DNA of 64,000 nt from Flavobacteriales bacterium (GCA_020635825.1 JACJZA010000013.1:35497-99496); one strand, 5' to 3'; positions 32,459 to 42,085 are shown, counted from the stretch's first letter. Numbers and translations: made by a program. Notes: generated from the letters alone by a model not told the origin.

Positions 32459-33583
32459 GTGGCAGGCATTTATATTCATATTCCTTTTTGCAAACAGAAA
32501 TGCAGTTATTGCGATTTTCATTTTTCAACATCATTAAAACACAAAGACGATTTAATTCAAGCTTTAATAAAAGAAATTGAGCAGAAAAAAGAATTGATTT
32601 CAGAACCTATTTCTACCATTTATTTTGGTGGTGGTACTCCTTCGTTAATGACTAATGATGATTTTTTATTGATTAATGAAACCCTTCTGAAAAATTACAA
32701 CATTATTGAAAAGCCTGAATTTACTGTAGAATGTAATCCGGATGATTTAGACAAACAAAAGTTAATCGATTTAAAAAATTCTGGTGTTAATCGTTTGAGT
32801 ATAGGAACACAATCATTTTTTGATGATGATTTACAATTCTTTAATCGAGCACACAATTCCAAACAAGCAAAAGAAAGTATTTTATTAGCTCAAGATATTG
32901 GTTTTGAAAACATAACCATTGATTTAATTTACGGAACACCTACTCTTGACATGAAAAAATGGGAGGAAAACCTAAATCAAATCGAAAAGCTGAAAATTCC
33001 TCATTTGTCGGCTTACACTTTAACTGTTGAGCCAAAAACAACCTTGCATCACATGGTAAAAACAAATCAAACACAATTACCAACCGATGAAGAAACCATT
33101 GAACAGTTTAAAACTTTAATGAATCGAACAAAAGAAATAGGGTTGACTCAATATGAAGTTTCCAATTTTGGCAAAGAAGGCTTTTATTCTCAACACAATA
33201 GCAATTATTGGAAAGGAATTAATTATTTGGGATTTGGTCCTTCAGCACATTCATTTATAGAAAACAAAAGATTTTGGAATGTATCAAACAACATCAAATA
33301 CATTGAAGCAATTAGCAAAAACCTCAACTATTTTGAAAAAGAATTAATAGATGAAAAAACCGCTTACAATGAATACATTCTAACTCGTTTACGAACCATT
33401 TGGGGGGTAAACCTAAGCTTTCTTAAAACTACATTTAATCAAAAAATTGTTGAACATTTTCAGAAAGAAATCCATCCATATTTAAATTCTTCTTATCTTC
33501 AAACTGAAAATGAATCCATAACATTAACTAAAGAAGGTATATTTATAGCTGATAAAATTTCTTCCGATTTATTTTATGTTTAA
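32459..33583 (+). CDS. hemW: Radical SAM haem chaperone HemW
   Basis: A 374-residue radical SAM protein. The cluster-binding motif CKQKCSYC gives Cys 11, 15 and 18 (CxxxCxxC); YFGGGTPSL near 60, ECNPDDL near 97, GVNRLSIGTQSF near 109 and the HemW-type PTDEE and GLTQYEVSNFGK follow. It lacks the N-terminal extension of the true coproporphyrinogen oxidase HemN and has the HemW C-terminal domain. HemW delivers haem to respiratory enzymes. It starts at GTG and follows the kinase gene closely. The next gene starts 2 bases after the stop. Confidence 0.92.
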   Translation: MAGIYIHIPFCKQKCSYCDFHFSTSLKHKDDLIQALIKEIEQKKELISEPISTIYFGGGTPSLMTNDDFLLINETLLKNYNIIEKPEFTVECNPDDLDKQKLIDLKNSGVNRLSIGTQSFFDDDLQFFNRAHNSKQAKESILLAQDIGFENITIDLIYGTPTLDMKKWEENLNQIEKLKIPHLSAYTLTVEPKTTLHHMVKTNQTQLPTDEETIEQFKTLMNRTKEIGLTQYEVSNFGKEGFYSQHNSNYWKGINYLGFGPSAHSFIENKRFWNVSNNIKYIEAISKNLNYFEKELIDEKTAYNEYILTRLRTIWGVNLSFLKTTFNQKIVEHFQKEIHPYLNSSYLQTENESITLTKEGIFIADKISSDLFYV

Positions 33584-33585
33584 GA

Positions 33586-34335
33586 ATGAAAACAACCATT
33601 GAATATAGAAATCGAACCTTTAAAATTGATTTATCTCAACCCATAGACATTTCAATGCCAATAAGAGGCACCAAAGCAAATGTAACCGCTTGGTATGTAA
33701 ACCCACCAGAATTTACCCCTGTTATGGAAAATGGTTTTATAGGAGATGTGAATTTAGGTGGAGCCGTTAATTTTAGAAATATTTTCTTTAATCCTCATGG
33801 ACATGGAACTCATACAGAATGTGTGGGTCATATTAGTAAAGAACCATATACTATTAATCAATGTTTAAAACGGTTCTTTTTTTATGCCAAACTAGTAACT
33901 ATTAATCCATACAATGTAAACGGAGATAGTGTTATTACTTTAGAACAAATAAAAAAAGTTTGGAATAATAATGAAGCAGATGCAATTATTATAAGAACGC
34001 TACCTAATTCCGACCAAAAACTTACCAAACAGTATTCAAACACCAACCCAACTTATATACATCATGAAGCTATGCAGTATTTGGTGGATAACGGTGTAGA
34101 ACATTTTTTAATCGACATGCCTTCTGTAGATAGAGAGAATGACGAAGGAAAACTTTTGGCTCATCATGTATTTTGGAATTACCCTGAAAATCTTCAAATT
34201 AAAAGAACCATTACTGAAATGATTTATGTTGAAAATTCGATTGTGGATGATTACTATATTCTTCAGTTTCAGATTGCAAGTTTTGAAAACGATGCTTCTC
34301 CCAGCAAACCAACTTTGTATAAAATAAATAATTAA
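33586..34335 (+). CDS. Cyclase family protein (kynurenine formamidase-like)
   Basis: A 249-residue metal-dependent hydrolase of the cyclase/KynB family. The zinc site motif is HGHGTHTECVGH (71-82), with His 73 and His 76 of HGTH and His 82. The usual Asp of HxGTHxDxPxH is Glu 78. DLSQPIDISMPI at 15-26 and FLIDMPSVDRE near 178 are also family features. KynB cleaves N-formylkynurenine; other members act on different amides, so the substrate is open. The tight spacing after hemW suggests coexpression. Confidence 0.82.
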   Translation: MKTTIEYRNRTFKIDLSQPIDISMPIRGTKANVTAWYVNPPEFTPVMENGFIGDVNLGGAVNFRNIFFNPHGHGTHTECVGHISKEPYTINQCLKRFFFYAKLVTINPYNVNGDSVITLEQIKKVWNNNEADAIIIRTLPNSDQKLTKQYSNTNPTYIHHEAMQYLVDNGVEHFLIDMPSVDRENDEGKLLAHHVFWNYPENLQIKRTITEMIYVENSIVDDYYILQFQIASFENDASPSKPTLYKINN

Positions 34336-34354
34336 TATTTTCATTTTTCGAATC

Positions 34355-34384
34355 TTGTTTCCAATTTTAATTTTGTTATTTTTG
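34355..34384 (+). promoter_or_regulatory. Promoter of the Lrp-family gene
   Basis: TTG at 34355-34357, a 19-base spacer and TATTTTTG at 34377-34384 match the Bacteroidota promoter at both elements. It lies 22 bases before the ATG. Confidence 0.75.
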
Positions 34385-34406
34385 AACAAACAAAAGATAA
34401 TTTTAC

Positions 34407-34874
34407 ATGAAGCTAGATTCAATCGACCTCAAAATATTAAAAAAATTACAAGAAAACGGGAAAATAACCAACCTACAACTTTCAAAAGATATTGGTCTAT
34501 CTCCAGCTCCAACTCTTGAAAGGGTTAAAAAACTGGAGAATAATGGATTTATTGAAAGTTATCATGCTTTGGTAAATGAAGAAAAGCTGGAATTGGGAAT
34601 TACAGCTTTCATGCAAATTTCTTTAATCCGTCAGCGCGACAATGCTATTAATGATTTCTTAGCTCAAATAGAAAAAATTGATGAAGTAATGGAATGTTAT
34701 AATGTTACCGGGCAGGCAGATTATTTATTAAAAATCATTGTAAAAGACATCAAACATTTTGATTATTTGGTTAAAGAAAAATTATCTCCAATAGAACAAA
34801 TTTTAAATATGCAATCAATGATTGTGATTAATAGAGATAAATATTCGAAGGTACTTCCTTACACTTACAAATAA
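34407..34874 (+). CDS. Lrp/AsnC family transcriptional regulator
   Basis: A 155-residue protein with an N-terminal winged helix-turn-helix (LDSIDLKILKKLQENGKITNLQLSKDIGLSPAPTLERVKKLENNGFIESY, 2-51) and a RAM ligand-binding domain (about 70-145) including VMECYNVTGQADYLLKI. It is typical of feast/famine regulators that respond to amino acids. It overlaps the next gene by one base (TAATG), so the two form a unit. Confidence 0.93.
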   Translation: MKLDSIDLKILKKLQENGKITNLQLSKDIGLSPAPTLERVKKLENNGFIESYHALVNEEKLELGITAFMQISLIRQRDNAINDFLAQIEKIDEVMECYNVTGQADYLLKIIVKDIKHFDYLVKEKLSPIEQILNMQSMIVINRDKYSKVLPYTYK

Positions 34875-35227
34875 TGAACATTGAGGAATATCGAGATTAC
34901 TGCATTGCCAAAAAAGGAGTTACTGAAGGATTTCCATTTGACAAAAGCACCTTGGTTTTTAAAGTAATGGGAAAGATGTTTGCCTTGGCAGACGTTGACA
35001 ACTTCGATTTTATTAATTTGAAATGCGACCCGGAAAAAGCGATAGAATTAAGAGAGAGTTATAACGGTATTAAACCAGGTTACCACATGAGTAAATCTCA
35101 TTGGAATTCAGTTTATGTAAATACAGATGTTCCCGACCAATTAATATTTCAATTAATTGATAATTCCTACCAATTAATTGTTTCTTCATTAACCAAGAAA
35201 TTACAAGCCGAATTAAAAAGCTTATAG
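34874..35227 (+). CDS. MmcQ/YjbR family protein
   Basis: A 117-residue YjbR (CyaY-like) protein: MNIEEYRDYCIAKKGVTEGFPFDKSTLVFKVMGKMFALADVD is the family N-terminus, and KCDPEKAIELRESYNGIKPGYHMSKSHWNSVYV the conserved middle. Small proteins of this fold are annotated as DNA-binding; the true function is unknown. Coupled by overlap to the Lrp-family gene. Confidence 0.88.
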   Translation: MNIEEYRDYCIAKKGVTEGFPFDKSTLVFKVMGKMFALADVDNFDFINLKCDPEKAIELRESYNGIKPGYHMSKSHWNSVYVNTDVPDQLIFQLIDNSYQLIVSSLTKKLQAELKSL

Positions 35228-35252
35228 TAATTTTGTACCATAAAAACGGATT

Positions 35253-35825
35253 ATGAAAGAAAAAATGAAAAGACTGTTAGGATATTTCCTACAAGGCTTA
35301 CTTTATACCCTCCCAATTGCAGCAACTATTTATGTAGTTGTAGAAGCTATTATATTGATTGACGGGATAATACCTGTAAAATTTCCTGGTTTGGGATTAC
35401 TAATTTTAATTCTGGCTATCACCTTAGTAGGGTTTTTAGGTAGCACTATTATTGTCCAACAGTTTTTTAGTTTGGAGAAGATTCTAGACAGAATTCCTTT
35501 AATTAAAATTATTTATACTTCGGTAAAGGATTTACTCTCAGCATTTGTTGGTAAGAAAAAAAGATTTACAAAACCTGTTTTGGTTAAAATGGAAGGAGGG
35601 GTTGAGCGTCTTGGCTTTGTAACACAAGAAGATTTAACTGACATAGGTATTCCAACAACAAAAATTGGTGTATACATTCCTTTTTCATATGCTGTAACAG
35701 GTAATTTAATTATTGTCCCCAGAGAAAATGTTACTCCCATTGATGCGAACTCTGCTGATATAATGAAATTTGTTATTTCAGGTGGTGTTACCGAATTGGA
35801 AGACCATGATGAAGAGGAGGACTAA
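35253..35825 (+). CDS. DUF502 family membrane protein
   Basis: A 190-residue protein with two N-terminal membrane segments (about 10-32 and 42-67), then RIPLIKIIYTSVKDLLSAF and a cytosolic C-terminal domain with VGVYIPFSYAVTGNLIIVPRENVTPIDANSADIMKFVISGG, the hallmark of the DUF502 family. The acidic tail ends in HDEEED. Function is not known. The last 4 bases overlap the convergent TPR-LuxR gene. Confidence 0.88.
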   Translation: MKEKMKRLLGYFLQGLLYTLPIAATIYVVVEAIILIDGIIPVKFPGLGLLILILAITLVGFLGSTIIVQQFFSLEKILDRIPLIKIIYTSVKDLLSAFVGKKKRFTKPVLVKMEGGVERLGFVTQEDLTDIGIPTTKIGVYIPFSYAVTGNLIIVPRENVTPIDANSADIMKFVISGGVTELEDHDEEED

Positions 35826-37456
35826 ATACCTCCAATAATATTGTATCGATGTGCTATTGATACAGCTTCAGCTCTTCCTTTCACCAATAATTTAGAATAA
35901 ATCCTGCGCAAATGGGTTTTTATAGTTGCTTTTGACACAAACAATTTTTCAGCTATTTCATTATCCGTCCAACCCAAAGCTAAATAAGAAAGCACTTCCA
36001 TTTCACGCTGACTGAGCGATAATAATTCATCGGGTAATTCCTGCTCTCTTTTTTCAGAATAAACCTTACTGAGAATTTCCGATTTATCTTGTAATTCCTT
36101 ATCAACAGCAGCTTTATCTTTCTCCAATACTTTGTTCTTGTTTTCGATTAGTATGTTTTGCGCTTTCAACAGCAAACTAATCCTCCTCTTCTGAAAATAT
36201 CCTATTCCTGCAAAAACAAGCACTAAACAAGCCCCCATCAATAGTGAAAGAAATAATTTTCTTCTACTGGATTCAATTGCTATATCATGATTTTGCTTTT
36301 CGATTAATCTCTTTTGTTTTTGAAGTTCTACTTCTTTTTTCTCATTCTGGTACTTAGCCTCTGCTTCAGCTAATGACTCGGCATTCTCCAATGTTAAAAT
36401 AGAGTCTTTTACCTGGCTGTATTCTTTGAAATATTCCAGTGCCTTGTTATTTTTCCCCAGCTTCTCATTGATCTCCGACAACAATAAATAAGCATTTTTC
36501 AAGAGGTCGTTCGATTCAATTTGTTTGGCCATCTCCAAACTTTCAGAACAATATTTTTCTGCTTCGGTTAATTTTCTACTGTTCAAATAAGCTCTTCCTA
36601 TGTTATTCAATGAAGTAGCTATACCAGCATTGTCTTGCATCTCCTTTCTAATTGCCAAACCTTTGAACAGATAATCCAATGCTTCTTTATTTTGATTCAG
36701 GAAAATGAGCGCAAATCCAATGTTATTGTATGACCTGCCAATGGCTCTTTTTCGATCTAATTTGATATTGATCTCCAAAGCTCTTTTATGAAACTCAAGT
36801 GATTTTCGATATTCATTCAGGTTAAAATAGACTATCGCAATATTATTGGTGGTTGCTGCTATCCCTGCATCGTTACCTAACTTTTCCTTTATTCTTAATG
36901 AAGCACCATAATATTCCAGTGCTTTATCATACATTTTCTGAAGATCATAAATAATACCTATGTTATTCAAATACAAGGACTGTCCTTCTTCATCTCCCAA
37001 CTGCTCCATTATTTTCAAAGCTTCAATAAAGTTGAGAACCGATTGCTCATAATCTCCTTTATTGGCATATACTTTCCCCAGTTTATTGTATGAAATGGCT
37101 ATGTTCTTAGGATTATTCGAGTTCTTTTTTAGTTTTAATCCGAGGTTCAAGTGATGGATGGCTTCTTCAAAGTCACCTAAATTTCTGTACACCTCTCCCA
37201 GGTCATCATAAAAATAAATTTCAGAAGTATCTTTTAATTGGTGAGACAGAGCCAATCCTTCCCTCGCATATTTTAATGCTTCTTCATTATCTAATAATAA
37301 CAATTCTGAAGTAAGTTCTTTAAGCACTTCAATCTTTTTCAAACCTTCTACTTGCTCCAAGATCAATTTTAAACTGTCTGCTTTTTCAATGGCATAACTA
37401 AAAGAGAGAGCTCCTAAAAAGAAAAACGTGAAAAATATGTTCCTGAAAAATTGCAT
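35822..37456 (-). CDS. TPR sensor with a transmembrane helix and LuxR-type DNA-binding domain
   Basis: A 544-residue protein. After a signal peptide (FSYAIE), about eight tetratricopeptide repeats fill residues about 45-330 (for example NLGDFEEAIHHLNLGLKLKKNS). A coiled coil precedes a membrane helix at about 403-421, a second coiled coil follows, and a LuxR HTH lies at about 478-540 (LSQREMEVLSYLALGWTDNEIAEKLFVSKATIKTHLRRIYSKL). The TPR part should be outside the inner membrane and the DNA-binding part inside, a one-protein membrane regulator. Its neighbours on the other strand are a small secreted protein and a surface beta-propeller protein. Confidence 0.88.
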   Translation of the reverse strand: MQFFRNIFFTFFFLGALSFSYAIEKADSLKLILEQVEGLKKIEVLKELTSELLLLDNEEALKYAREGLALSHQLKDTSEIYFYDDLGEVYRNLGDFEEAIHHLNLGLKLKKNSNNPKNIAISYNKLGKVYANKGDYEQSVLNFIEALKIMEQLGDEEGQSLYLNNIGIIYDLQKMYDKALEYYGASLRIKEKLGNDAGIAATTNNIAIVYFNLNEYRKSLEFHKRALEINIKLDRKRAIGRSYNNIGFALIFLNQNKEALDYLFKGLAIRKEMQDNAGIATSLNNIGRAYLNSRKLTEAEKYCSESLEMAKQIESNDLLKNAYLLLSEINEKLGKNNKALEYFKEYSQVKDSILTLENAESLAEAEAKYQNEKKEVELQKQKRLIEKQNHDIAIESSRRKLFLSLLMGACLVLVFAGIGYFQKRRISLLLKAQNILIENKNKVLEKDKAAVDKELQDKSEILSKVYSEKREQELPDELLSLSQREMEVLSYLALGWTDNEIAEKLFVSKATIKTHLRRIYSKLLVKGRAEAVSIAHRYNIIGGI

Positions 37457-37579
37457 CGTACCAAATGTAAAAAGGTTTTATCAAAAACGGAACTTTTTTC
37501 AAAAATCATCCTTTTGGATGACAAGCAGCCCTCTTTATTCATAGAGCTTTGTGGGTATAAATCAATAAAATTAAAAACT

Positions 37580-38245
37580 ATGAAAAAAATGATGATTATC
37601 GCTATTTCAATGATGTGTTTCCATTCATTTTCAATGGCACAAAACAAAATGGAAGTATCTTATTCCATATTAAAGAACGGAAAAGAAACTGAACATGTTA
37701 AAGAAGTAAATGCTTCTGACATGGGAATGCTATTTGTTAACCTGCTGCATGTTCCCGATCTAAGTGGTTACGATATGATAACAGCAGTTGTAAGATTTAA
37801 AGGAAGAAATCATTCCGGAGGGTACATTCAGTTTTCAGCAGATGAATTTGCCGCTAAGTTGAAAAGTTCAAAGCGAACTCCGGGAATGAAATACCTTCTT
37901 TTAGCAGTGGTAAATAAAATCGACAATCCTGATAACGGGAACGGTTTCTTTACCATTGATGAATACCCTTTTGAACCTTTCGGATATAAATACCTTTTCT
38001 CAAAAGAAGGTGCAGGCAATATAGACAACTTCCAACTGGAATTTGAACTAAGAGGTCAAAAAATTATTAAATATGAAACAGTTTGGGAAAATGGAAAATC
38101 AGTTACCAAACCTGTTTACGGAGACTTTACCTCGTTAAGTCCTAAAGCTGAAGTAACAGTAAATACTGACGCTAATGTAGCTGCAAAACCAAGAAGCAGC
38201 AAAGTAGGTGATCCTAACGACCTAAAAAAAATGTTCGGAAAATAA
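37580..38245 (+). CDS. Secreted hypothetical protein
   Basis: I place the start at the ATG at 37580, giving 221 residues beginning MKKMMIIAISMMCFHSFSMAQ, a clear signal peptide. An upstream ATG at 37451 is in frame but would bury the signal. The mature protein is beta-rich and basic with no known domain; it has a C-terminal SSKVGDPNDLKKMFGK tail. It lies 28 bases before the beta-propeller gene and is divergent from the TPR-LuxR regulator, which may control it. Confidence 0.72.
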   Translation: MKKMMIIAISMMCFHSFSMAQNKMEVSYSILKNGKETEHVKEVNASDMGMLFVNLLHVPDLSGYDMITAVVRFKGRNHSGGYIQFSADEFAAKLKSSKRTPGMKYLLLAVVNKIDNPDNGNGFFTIDEYPFEPFGYKYLFSKEGAGNIDNFQLEFELRGQKIIKYETVWENGKSVTKPVYGDFTSLSPKAEVTVNTDANVAAKPRSSKVGDPNDLKKMFGK

Positions 38246-38273
38246 TTAACCATTCTTTTAAAACGATACAATC

Positions 38274-40598
38274 ATGAAACACATTAAACTTTTTTTACAA
38301 AGCTTTATGATCATTGCCTTGTTTTCTTCCAACGATATAATTGCTCAAAATCAATTTATTTATGAATGGGCATTCCGTTCAGCAATAAATGGAGCGGATG
38401 AACAAATTAACGATGCTGTTTACGACAGCCAGGAAAATGTATATCAAACCGGTATTCAGAACTTAACCGGAGGAAAAGTATTAATTGAAAAAATCAATGT
38501 TTCTGGGGCTGTTCAATGGACTAAATATTTTAGCGGAGGTGCAGGCTCTTATAACACAGGAACATCCATTACACTAGATACAAGTAACAATGTTCTTGTT
38601 TGCGGATCATTCCAAAACAGCATGGGGGTTACCGGAGGTCCTTCTCTTACATCAAACGGTAACGATGACATATTTTTAAGTAAATACGATGCTTCGGGAA
38701 CTCACCAATGGAGTTTTTCATTGGGAGGGCCAAGTCTTGATCAAGCGTTCTCAGTGGCCACTGATCAAAATAACAATGTTTTTATAACCGGTTATTTTAT
38801 TGGAACAGTAGATTTTGACCCTAGCGGAAATACTGCTAATTTAACAAGTGCCGGTGCTGAAGACATTTTCCTGGCAAAGTACGATGCTAATGGAAATTAT
38901 TTGTGGGCCATCAATGCAGGGTCTATTGATGGTAGCAATTTTGGCTATGGAGTAGTTACAGATCCATCAGGAAATGTTTACATCTCTGGGCAATTTTTCG
39001 GAACGGTGGATTTTGACCCTTCGGGATTTACCAACTCGCTAACATCAAATGGTTCTGCCGATATTTTTGTTGCGAAATATGATTCGAATGGAAATTATGA
39101 CTGGGCATTTAACATCGGTTCAACAGGTGGTGATTTTGCAAAAAATATGTCTGTTGATCAAAACGGTGCTATTTACATCACCGGAAATTTTAACGGAATG
39201 GTAGACTTTAATCCGGGAACAGGAACTGATGAATTAACAACTACCCTTATGCATGGCTTTTTAGCTAAATATGATTTTGACGGAAATTATGAATGGGCCA
39301 TCAACATAGGCGACCAAGCCTCAAGCATGACAAATGCTTATGGAATTTCCAATACGGTAACTGATGAAATCGTGATCAGTGGTTCTTTTTTAAATAGTAT
39401 CGATATTGATCCAGATACAGGTACGGAAACATTAACATCTAACGGTAGTCATGATATATTTGCAGCAGTATATTCAAATACTGGAGCTTTTATCAAAGCA
39501 GTAAGTTTTGGTAGTACCGGCATTGATTTCGGATATGCCACCGACCAAAGCAGTTCTGGGAAAATATTTATTGGTGGGGCTTTTCAGAACACCGTAGATT
39601 TTGATCCGGGAACAGGTATGGCTAATATGAATGCGGGAACAATAGGTTACGATGCTTTTTCTGCTCAATACGGTCTACCACCATGCTCTGCTCCTGATCT
39701 GACAACTATAACAGCAACCAATCTTACTATTTGTTCAGGAGACAGTACTACTATATCTGTTTCGAGCGGAAACCTAAACGATGCTGACAACTGGTACTGG
39801 TATTCATCAAGCTGTGGAGGCACTCTTATAGATACAGGGTCTTCTATTGTTGTATCTCCTTCAGACACAACTGCGTATTTTGTCAGAGGTGAAGGCAATT
39901 GTGTTACTCCCGGAAGTTGCAGTACTATTACTATTAATGTAAACGAGCCTGCTTCAGGCACTGATACTCAAACTGCTTGTGATAGTTTTATATGGATTGA
40001 TGGGAACACCTATACTTCAACAAACAATACCGCGACACATACCATTACAGCAGGAGCTGCAAATGGGTGCGACAGTATTGTTACACTGAATTTGACAATT
40101 AACATTTCTCCTGTAGTAACACTTGACCCATTTAGTTCTGATACCATCTGTGATGGTTCAGGTTCGGTAAGTTTACCCACAGGTACTCCTTCAGGAGGAA
40201 TTTATTCCGGAACAGGAATTAATGGAACTGATTTCGATCCTTCTTTATCAGGTATAGGAACATTCGACATTATATATAGCTATACAGATGGAAATTCATG
40301 TTCTAATGCAGACACCTCTACTATTACAGTAAGCATTTGTACGGGAATTGAAAATGATCTTAGCAGAACAAATGTCATCATTGCTCCCAATCCGTTTAAC
40401 AACTACCTAAACATAACAGGATTGCCGGAAGGGAAATCTGTTATAAACATTCTTGATGTAAGTGGCAAGTTAGTAGTTGAATTCACAGTTCAAAGTAACA
40501 ACCAGACTATTTCTACCGAACAACTTACTACAGGAATCTATTTTATAAAAGTAGTTTCCAGCAACAATATATTTACTACAAAACTTATCAAACAATAA
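38274..40598 (+). CDS. Surface SBBP-repeat protein with T9SS type A sorting domain
   Basis: A 774-residue protein with signal peptide (NDIIAQ-NQF). Residues about 50-470 are seven-bladed or longer beta-propeller repeats of the SBBP kind, with recurring DIFLAKYDANGNYLWA and GTVDFDPS. Two Cys-containing Ig/PKD-like modules follow (CDSFIWIDGNTYTSTNN near 565), then a type A sorting tail from about 695 (VIIAPNPFNNYLNITGLP ... TGIYFIKVVSS). Such proteins are presumed adhesins or structural surface proteins. It follows the small secreted protein and ends at a strong terminator. Confidence 0.88.
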   Translation: MKHIKLFLQSFMIIALFSSNDIIAQNQFIYEWAFRSAINGADEQINDAVYDSQENVYQTGIQNLTGGKVLIEKINVSGAVQWTKYFSGGAGSYNTGTSITLDTSNNVLVCGSFQNSMGVTGGPSLTSNGNDDIFLSKYDASGTHQWSFSLGGPSLDQAFSVATDQNNNVFITGYFIGTVDFDPSGNTANLTSAGAEDIFLAKYDANGNYLWAINAGSIDGSNFGYGVVTDPSGNVYISGQFFGTVDFDPSGFTNSLTSNGSADIFVAKYDSNGNYDWAFNIGSTGGDFAKNMSVDQNGAIYITGNFNGMVDFNPGTGTDELTTTLMHGFLAKYDFDGNYEWAINIGDQASSMTNAYGISNTVTDEIVISGSFLNSIDIDPDTGTETLTSNGSHDIFAAVYSNTGAFIKAVSFGSTGIDFGYATDQSSSGKIFIGGAFQNTVDFDPGTGMANMNAGTIGYDAFSAQYGLPPCSAPDLTTITATNLTICSGDSTTISVSSGNLNDADNWYWYSSSCGGTLIDTGSSIVVSPSDTTAYFVRGEGNCVTPGSCSTITINVNEPASGTDTQTACDSFIWIDGNTYTSTNNTATHTITAGAANGCDSIVTLNLTINISPVVTLDPFSSDTICDGSGSVSLPTGTPSGGIYSGTGINGTDFDPSLSGIGTFDIIYSYTDGNSCSNADTSTITVSICTGIENDLSRTNVIIAPNPFNNYLNITGLPEGKSVINILDVSGKLVVEFTVQSNNQTISTEQLTTGIYFIKVVSSNNIFTTKLIKQ

Positions 40599-40604
40599 GT
40601 TTTT

Positions 40605-40641
40605 AAAAAAAAGGGGGTTGATAAATCAACCCCCTTTTTTT
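40605..40641. terminator. Strong bidirectional terminator
   Basis: GGGGGTTGAT and ATCAACCCCC pair with a 2-base loop, in a context of eight A before and seven T after. It lies between convergent genes and overlaps the stop region of the lipoprotein gene at 40640. Confidence 0.93.
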
Positions 40642-41125
40642 ATTCATTGGCAAAAACAGTAAACGAAATCATTCCTTGATTTACATTGAGATAATCTAAC
40701 TCAATAGAAATAGCTCCATCTTGGCTTGACCATTCATACAAGTCATTGGTGTTTTTTGCTTTTCCAAATCTTTCATCTGCTTCAATTACCGATTTAATTT
40801 CATCAGTAACAAATTGTGCATCCAGTTCCTTTGAGAAATACGTATCTAATCCCACTTCATAACATCCGGCAGCATCAAAAAAATAGGTAATCACAAAATT
40901 ATCTTCCTCACCTATTTGGTATTCATATTCTAAATAGTCTTCTTCCTCTTTAATAAGTGATTTTTTATCCTCTAACTTTCTAATCTCAGTTAAGCTTTTA
41001 TTTAAATCATCAACGCGCTGTAGTATGGTTTTTTTCTTAATTACTTCATCATAATATGTTTCAGTAGTATTACATGAAACAACAAACAAAAAAAGAATAA
41101 AAACACTAGGAATAAATTTTTTCAT
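40640..41125 (-). CDS. Hypothetical lipoprotein
   Basis: A 161-residue protein with lipobox LFVVSC (Cys 18). A Lys/Glu-rich helical segment (about 27-65) precedes an alpha/beta part with FFDAAGCYEVGLDTYFSKELDAQFVTDEI. I recognise no family. It stands alone between a terminator and the divergent EamA gene. Confidence 0.7.
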   Translation of the reverse strand: MKKFIPSVFILFLFVVSCNTTETYYDEVIKKKTILQRVDDLNKSLTEIRKLEDKKSLIKEEEDYLEYEYQIGEEDNFVITYFFDAAGCYEVGLDTYFSKELDAQFVTDEIKSVIEADERFGKAKNTNDLYEWSSQDGAISIELDYLNVNQGMISFTVFANE

Positions 41126-41209
41126 CGCATCAGATTTAATATCAAACCAAAGATAGCTTTTTTATCATTGATAACTATTTTGTGTGCGTTTTTGAATTAC
41201 ATTTGATTC

Positions 41210-42085
41210 GTGTTAGAAAAATATAAATATCATATTTGGTTACACGTAACTGTGCTCATTTTTGGGTTGACAGGAATTTTGGGGAAATTAATTACCACCA
41301 ACTCTTATTTATTGGTCTGGTACCGTGTAGGAATTGCACTAGGGGCTTTGCTTCTTTATTTTTTCTTTACAAAACATTCATTAAAAATAGAAAGAAAAAC
41401 ACTCTATAAAATTCTTCTTACGGGAATTATTATTGCTGTTCATTGGATTACTTTTTTTGAAGCGATCAAACAATCAAATGTGTCGGTGGCTTTAGTTTGT
41501 TTTTCGAGTGGAACTCTATTTACTTCTTTAATAGAACCTCTATATTTTAAAAGAAGAATAAAACCTTATGAACTCATTTTTGGAGTTTTAATAATGGTAG
41601 GACTTTATTTTATTTTCAATTTCGAATTTCAATATATAGTAGGAATTGTTTTGAGTTTAATTTCTGCGGCTTTATCATCTTGGTTTACTGTTTTGAATGG
41701 AATTTATATTAAAAATACGAGCTCCAAAACCATCACCTTTTATGAATTATTAGGTGCTTTTTTAATTATTTCTATTTACCTGTCTGCTCAAACTAAATTT
41801 GATTATTCATCTTTTTTAATTCCTATTGAAGATTTAAAATGGTTGTTAATTTTGGGAATACTTTGTACTGCCTTTGCATTTTTAATGAGTACCGAAGTAA
41901 TGAAAGTAATTTCGCCCTATACGGTTACTATTTCAGTGAACCTAGAACCTATCTATTCTATTATTTTAGCGTTGATTATTTGGCCAGAAAGTGAAACTAT
42001 GACTTATGGATTTTATATGGGAACCATCATAGTGATTGCTACTATTTTTTTAAATGCAATGTTTAAGAAGAAAGCTACTTTATGA
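41210..42085 (+). CDS. EamA/DMT family transporter
   Basis: A 291-residue protein with ten predicted membrane segments in two EamA repeats; the first repeat ends near AIKQSNVSVALVCFSSGTLFTSLIEPLYFKRRI (83-115), and the second has SPYTVTISVNLEPIYSIILALIIWPE (about 242-267), both family signatures. It is a drug/metabolite exporter; substrate unknown. The start is GTG at 41210. The last bases overlap the convergent gene at 42080. Confidence 0.9.
   Translation: MLEKYKYHIWLHVTVLIFGLTGILGKLITTNSYLLVWYRVGIALGALLLYFFFTKHSLKIERKTLYKILLTGIIIAVHWITFFEAIKQSNVSVALVCFSSGTLFTSLIEPLYFKRRIKPYELIFGVLIMVGLYFIFNFEFQYIVGIVLSLISAALSSWFTVLNGIYIKNTSSKTITFYELLGAFLIISIYLSAQTKFDYSSFLIPIEDLKWLLILGILCTAFAFLMSTEVMKVISPYTVTISVNLEPIYSIILALIIWPESETMTYGFYMGTIIVIATIFLNAMFKKKATL

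Noticed and set aside
37451..37579. N-terminal extension of the secreted protein at 37580 (ATG at 37451)
   Set aside because: The extra 43 residues would place the signal peptide inside the protein and overlap the divergent TPR-LuxR start. The ATG at 37580 gives a standard signal peptide.
38274..40598. Regular repeats in the SBBP gene as a CRISPR-like or tandem DNA array
   Set aside because: The periodicity is at the protein level (beta-propeller blades) and DNA copies are too diverged and unequally spaced; no conserved direct repeat with unique spacers is present.
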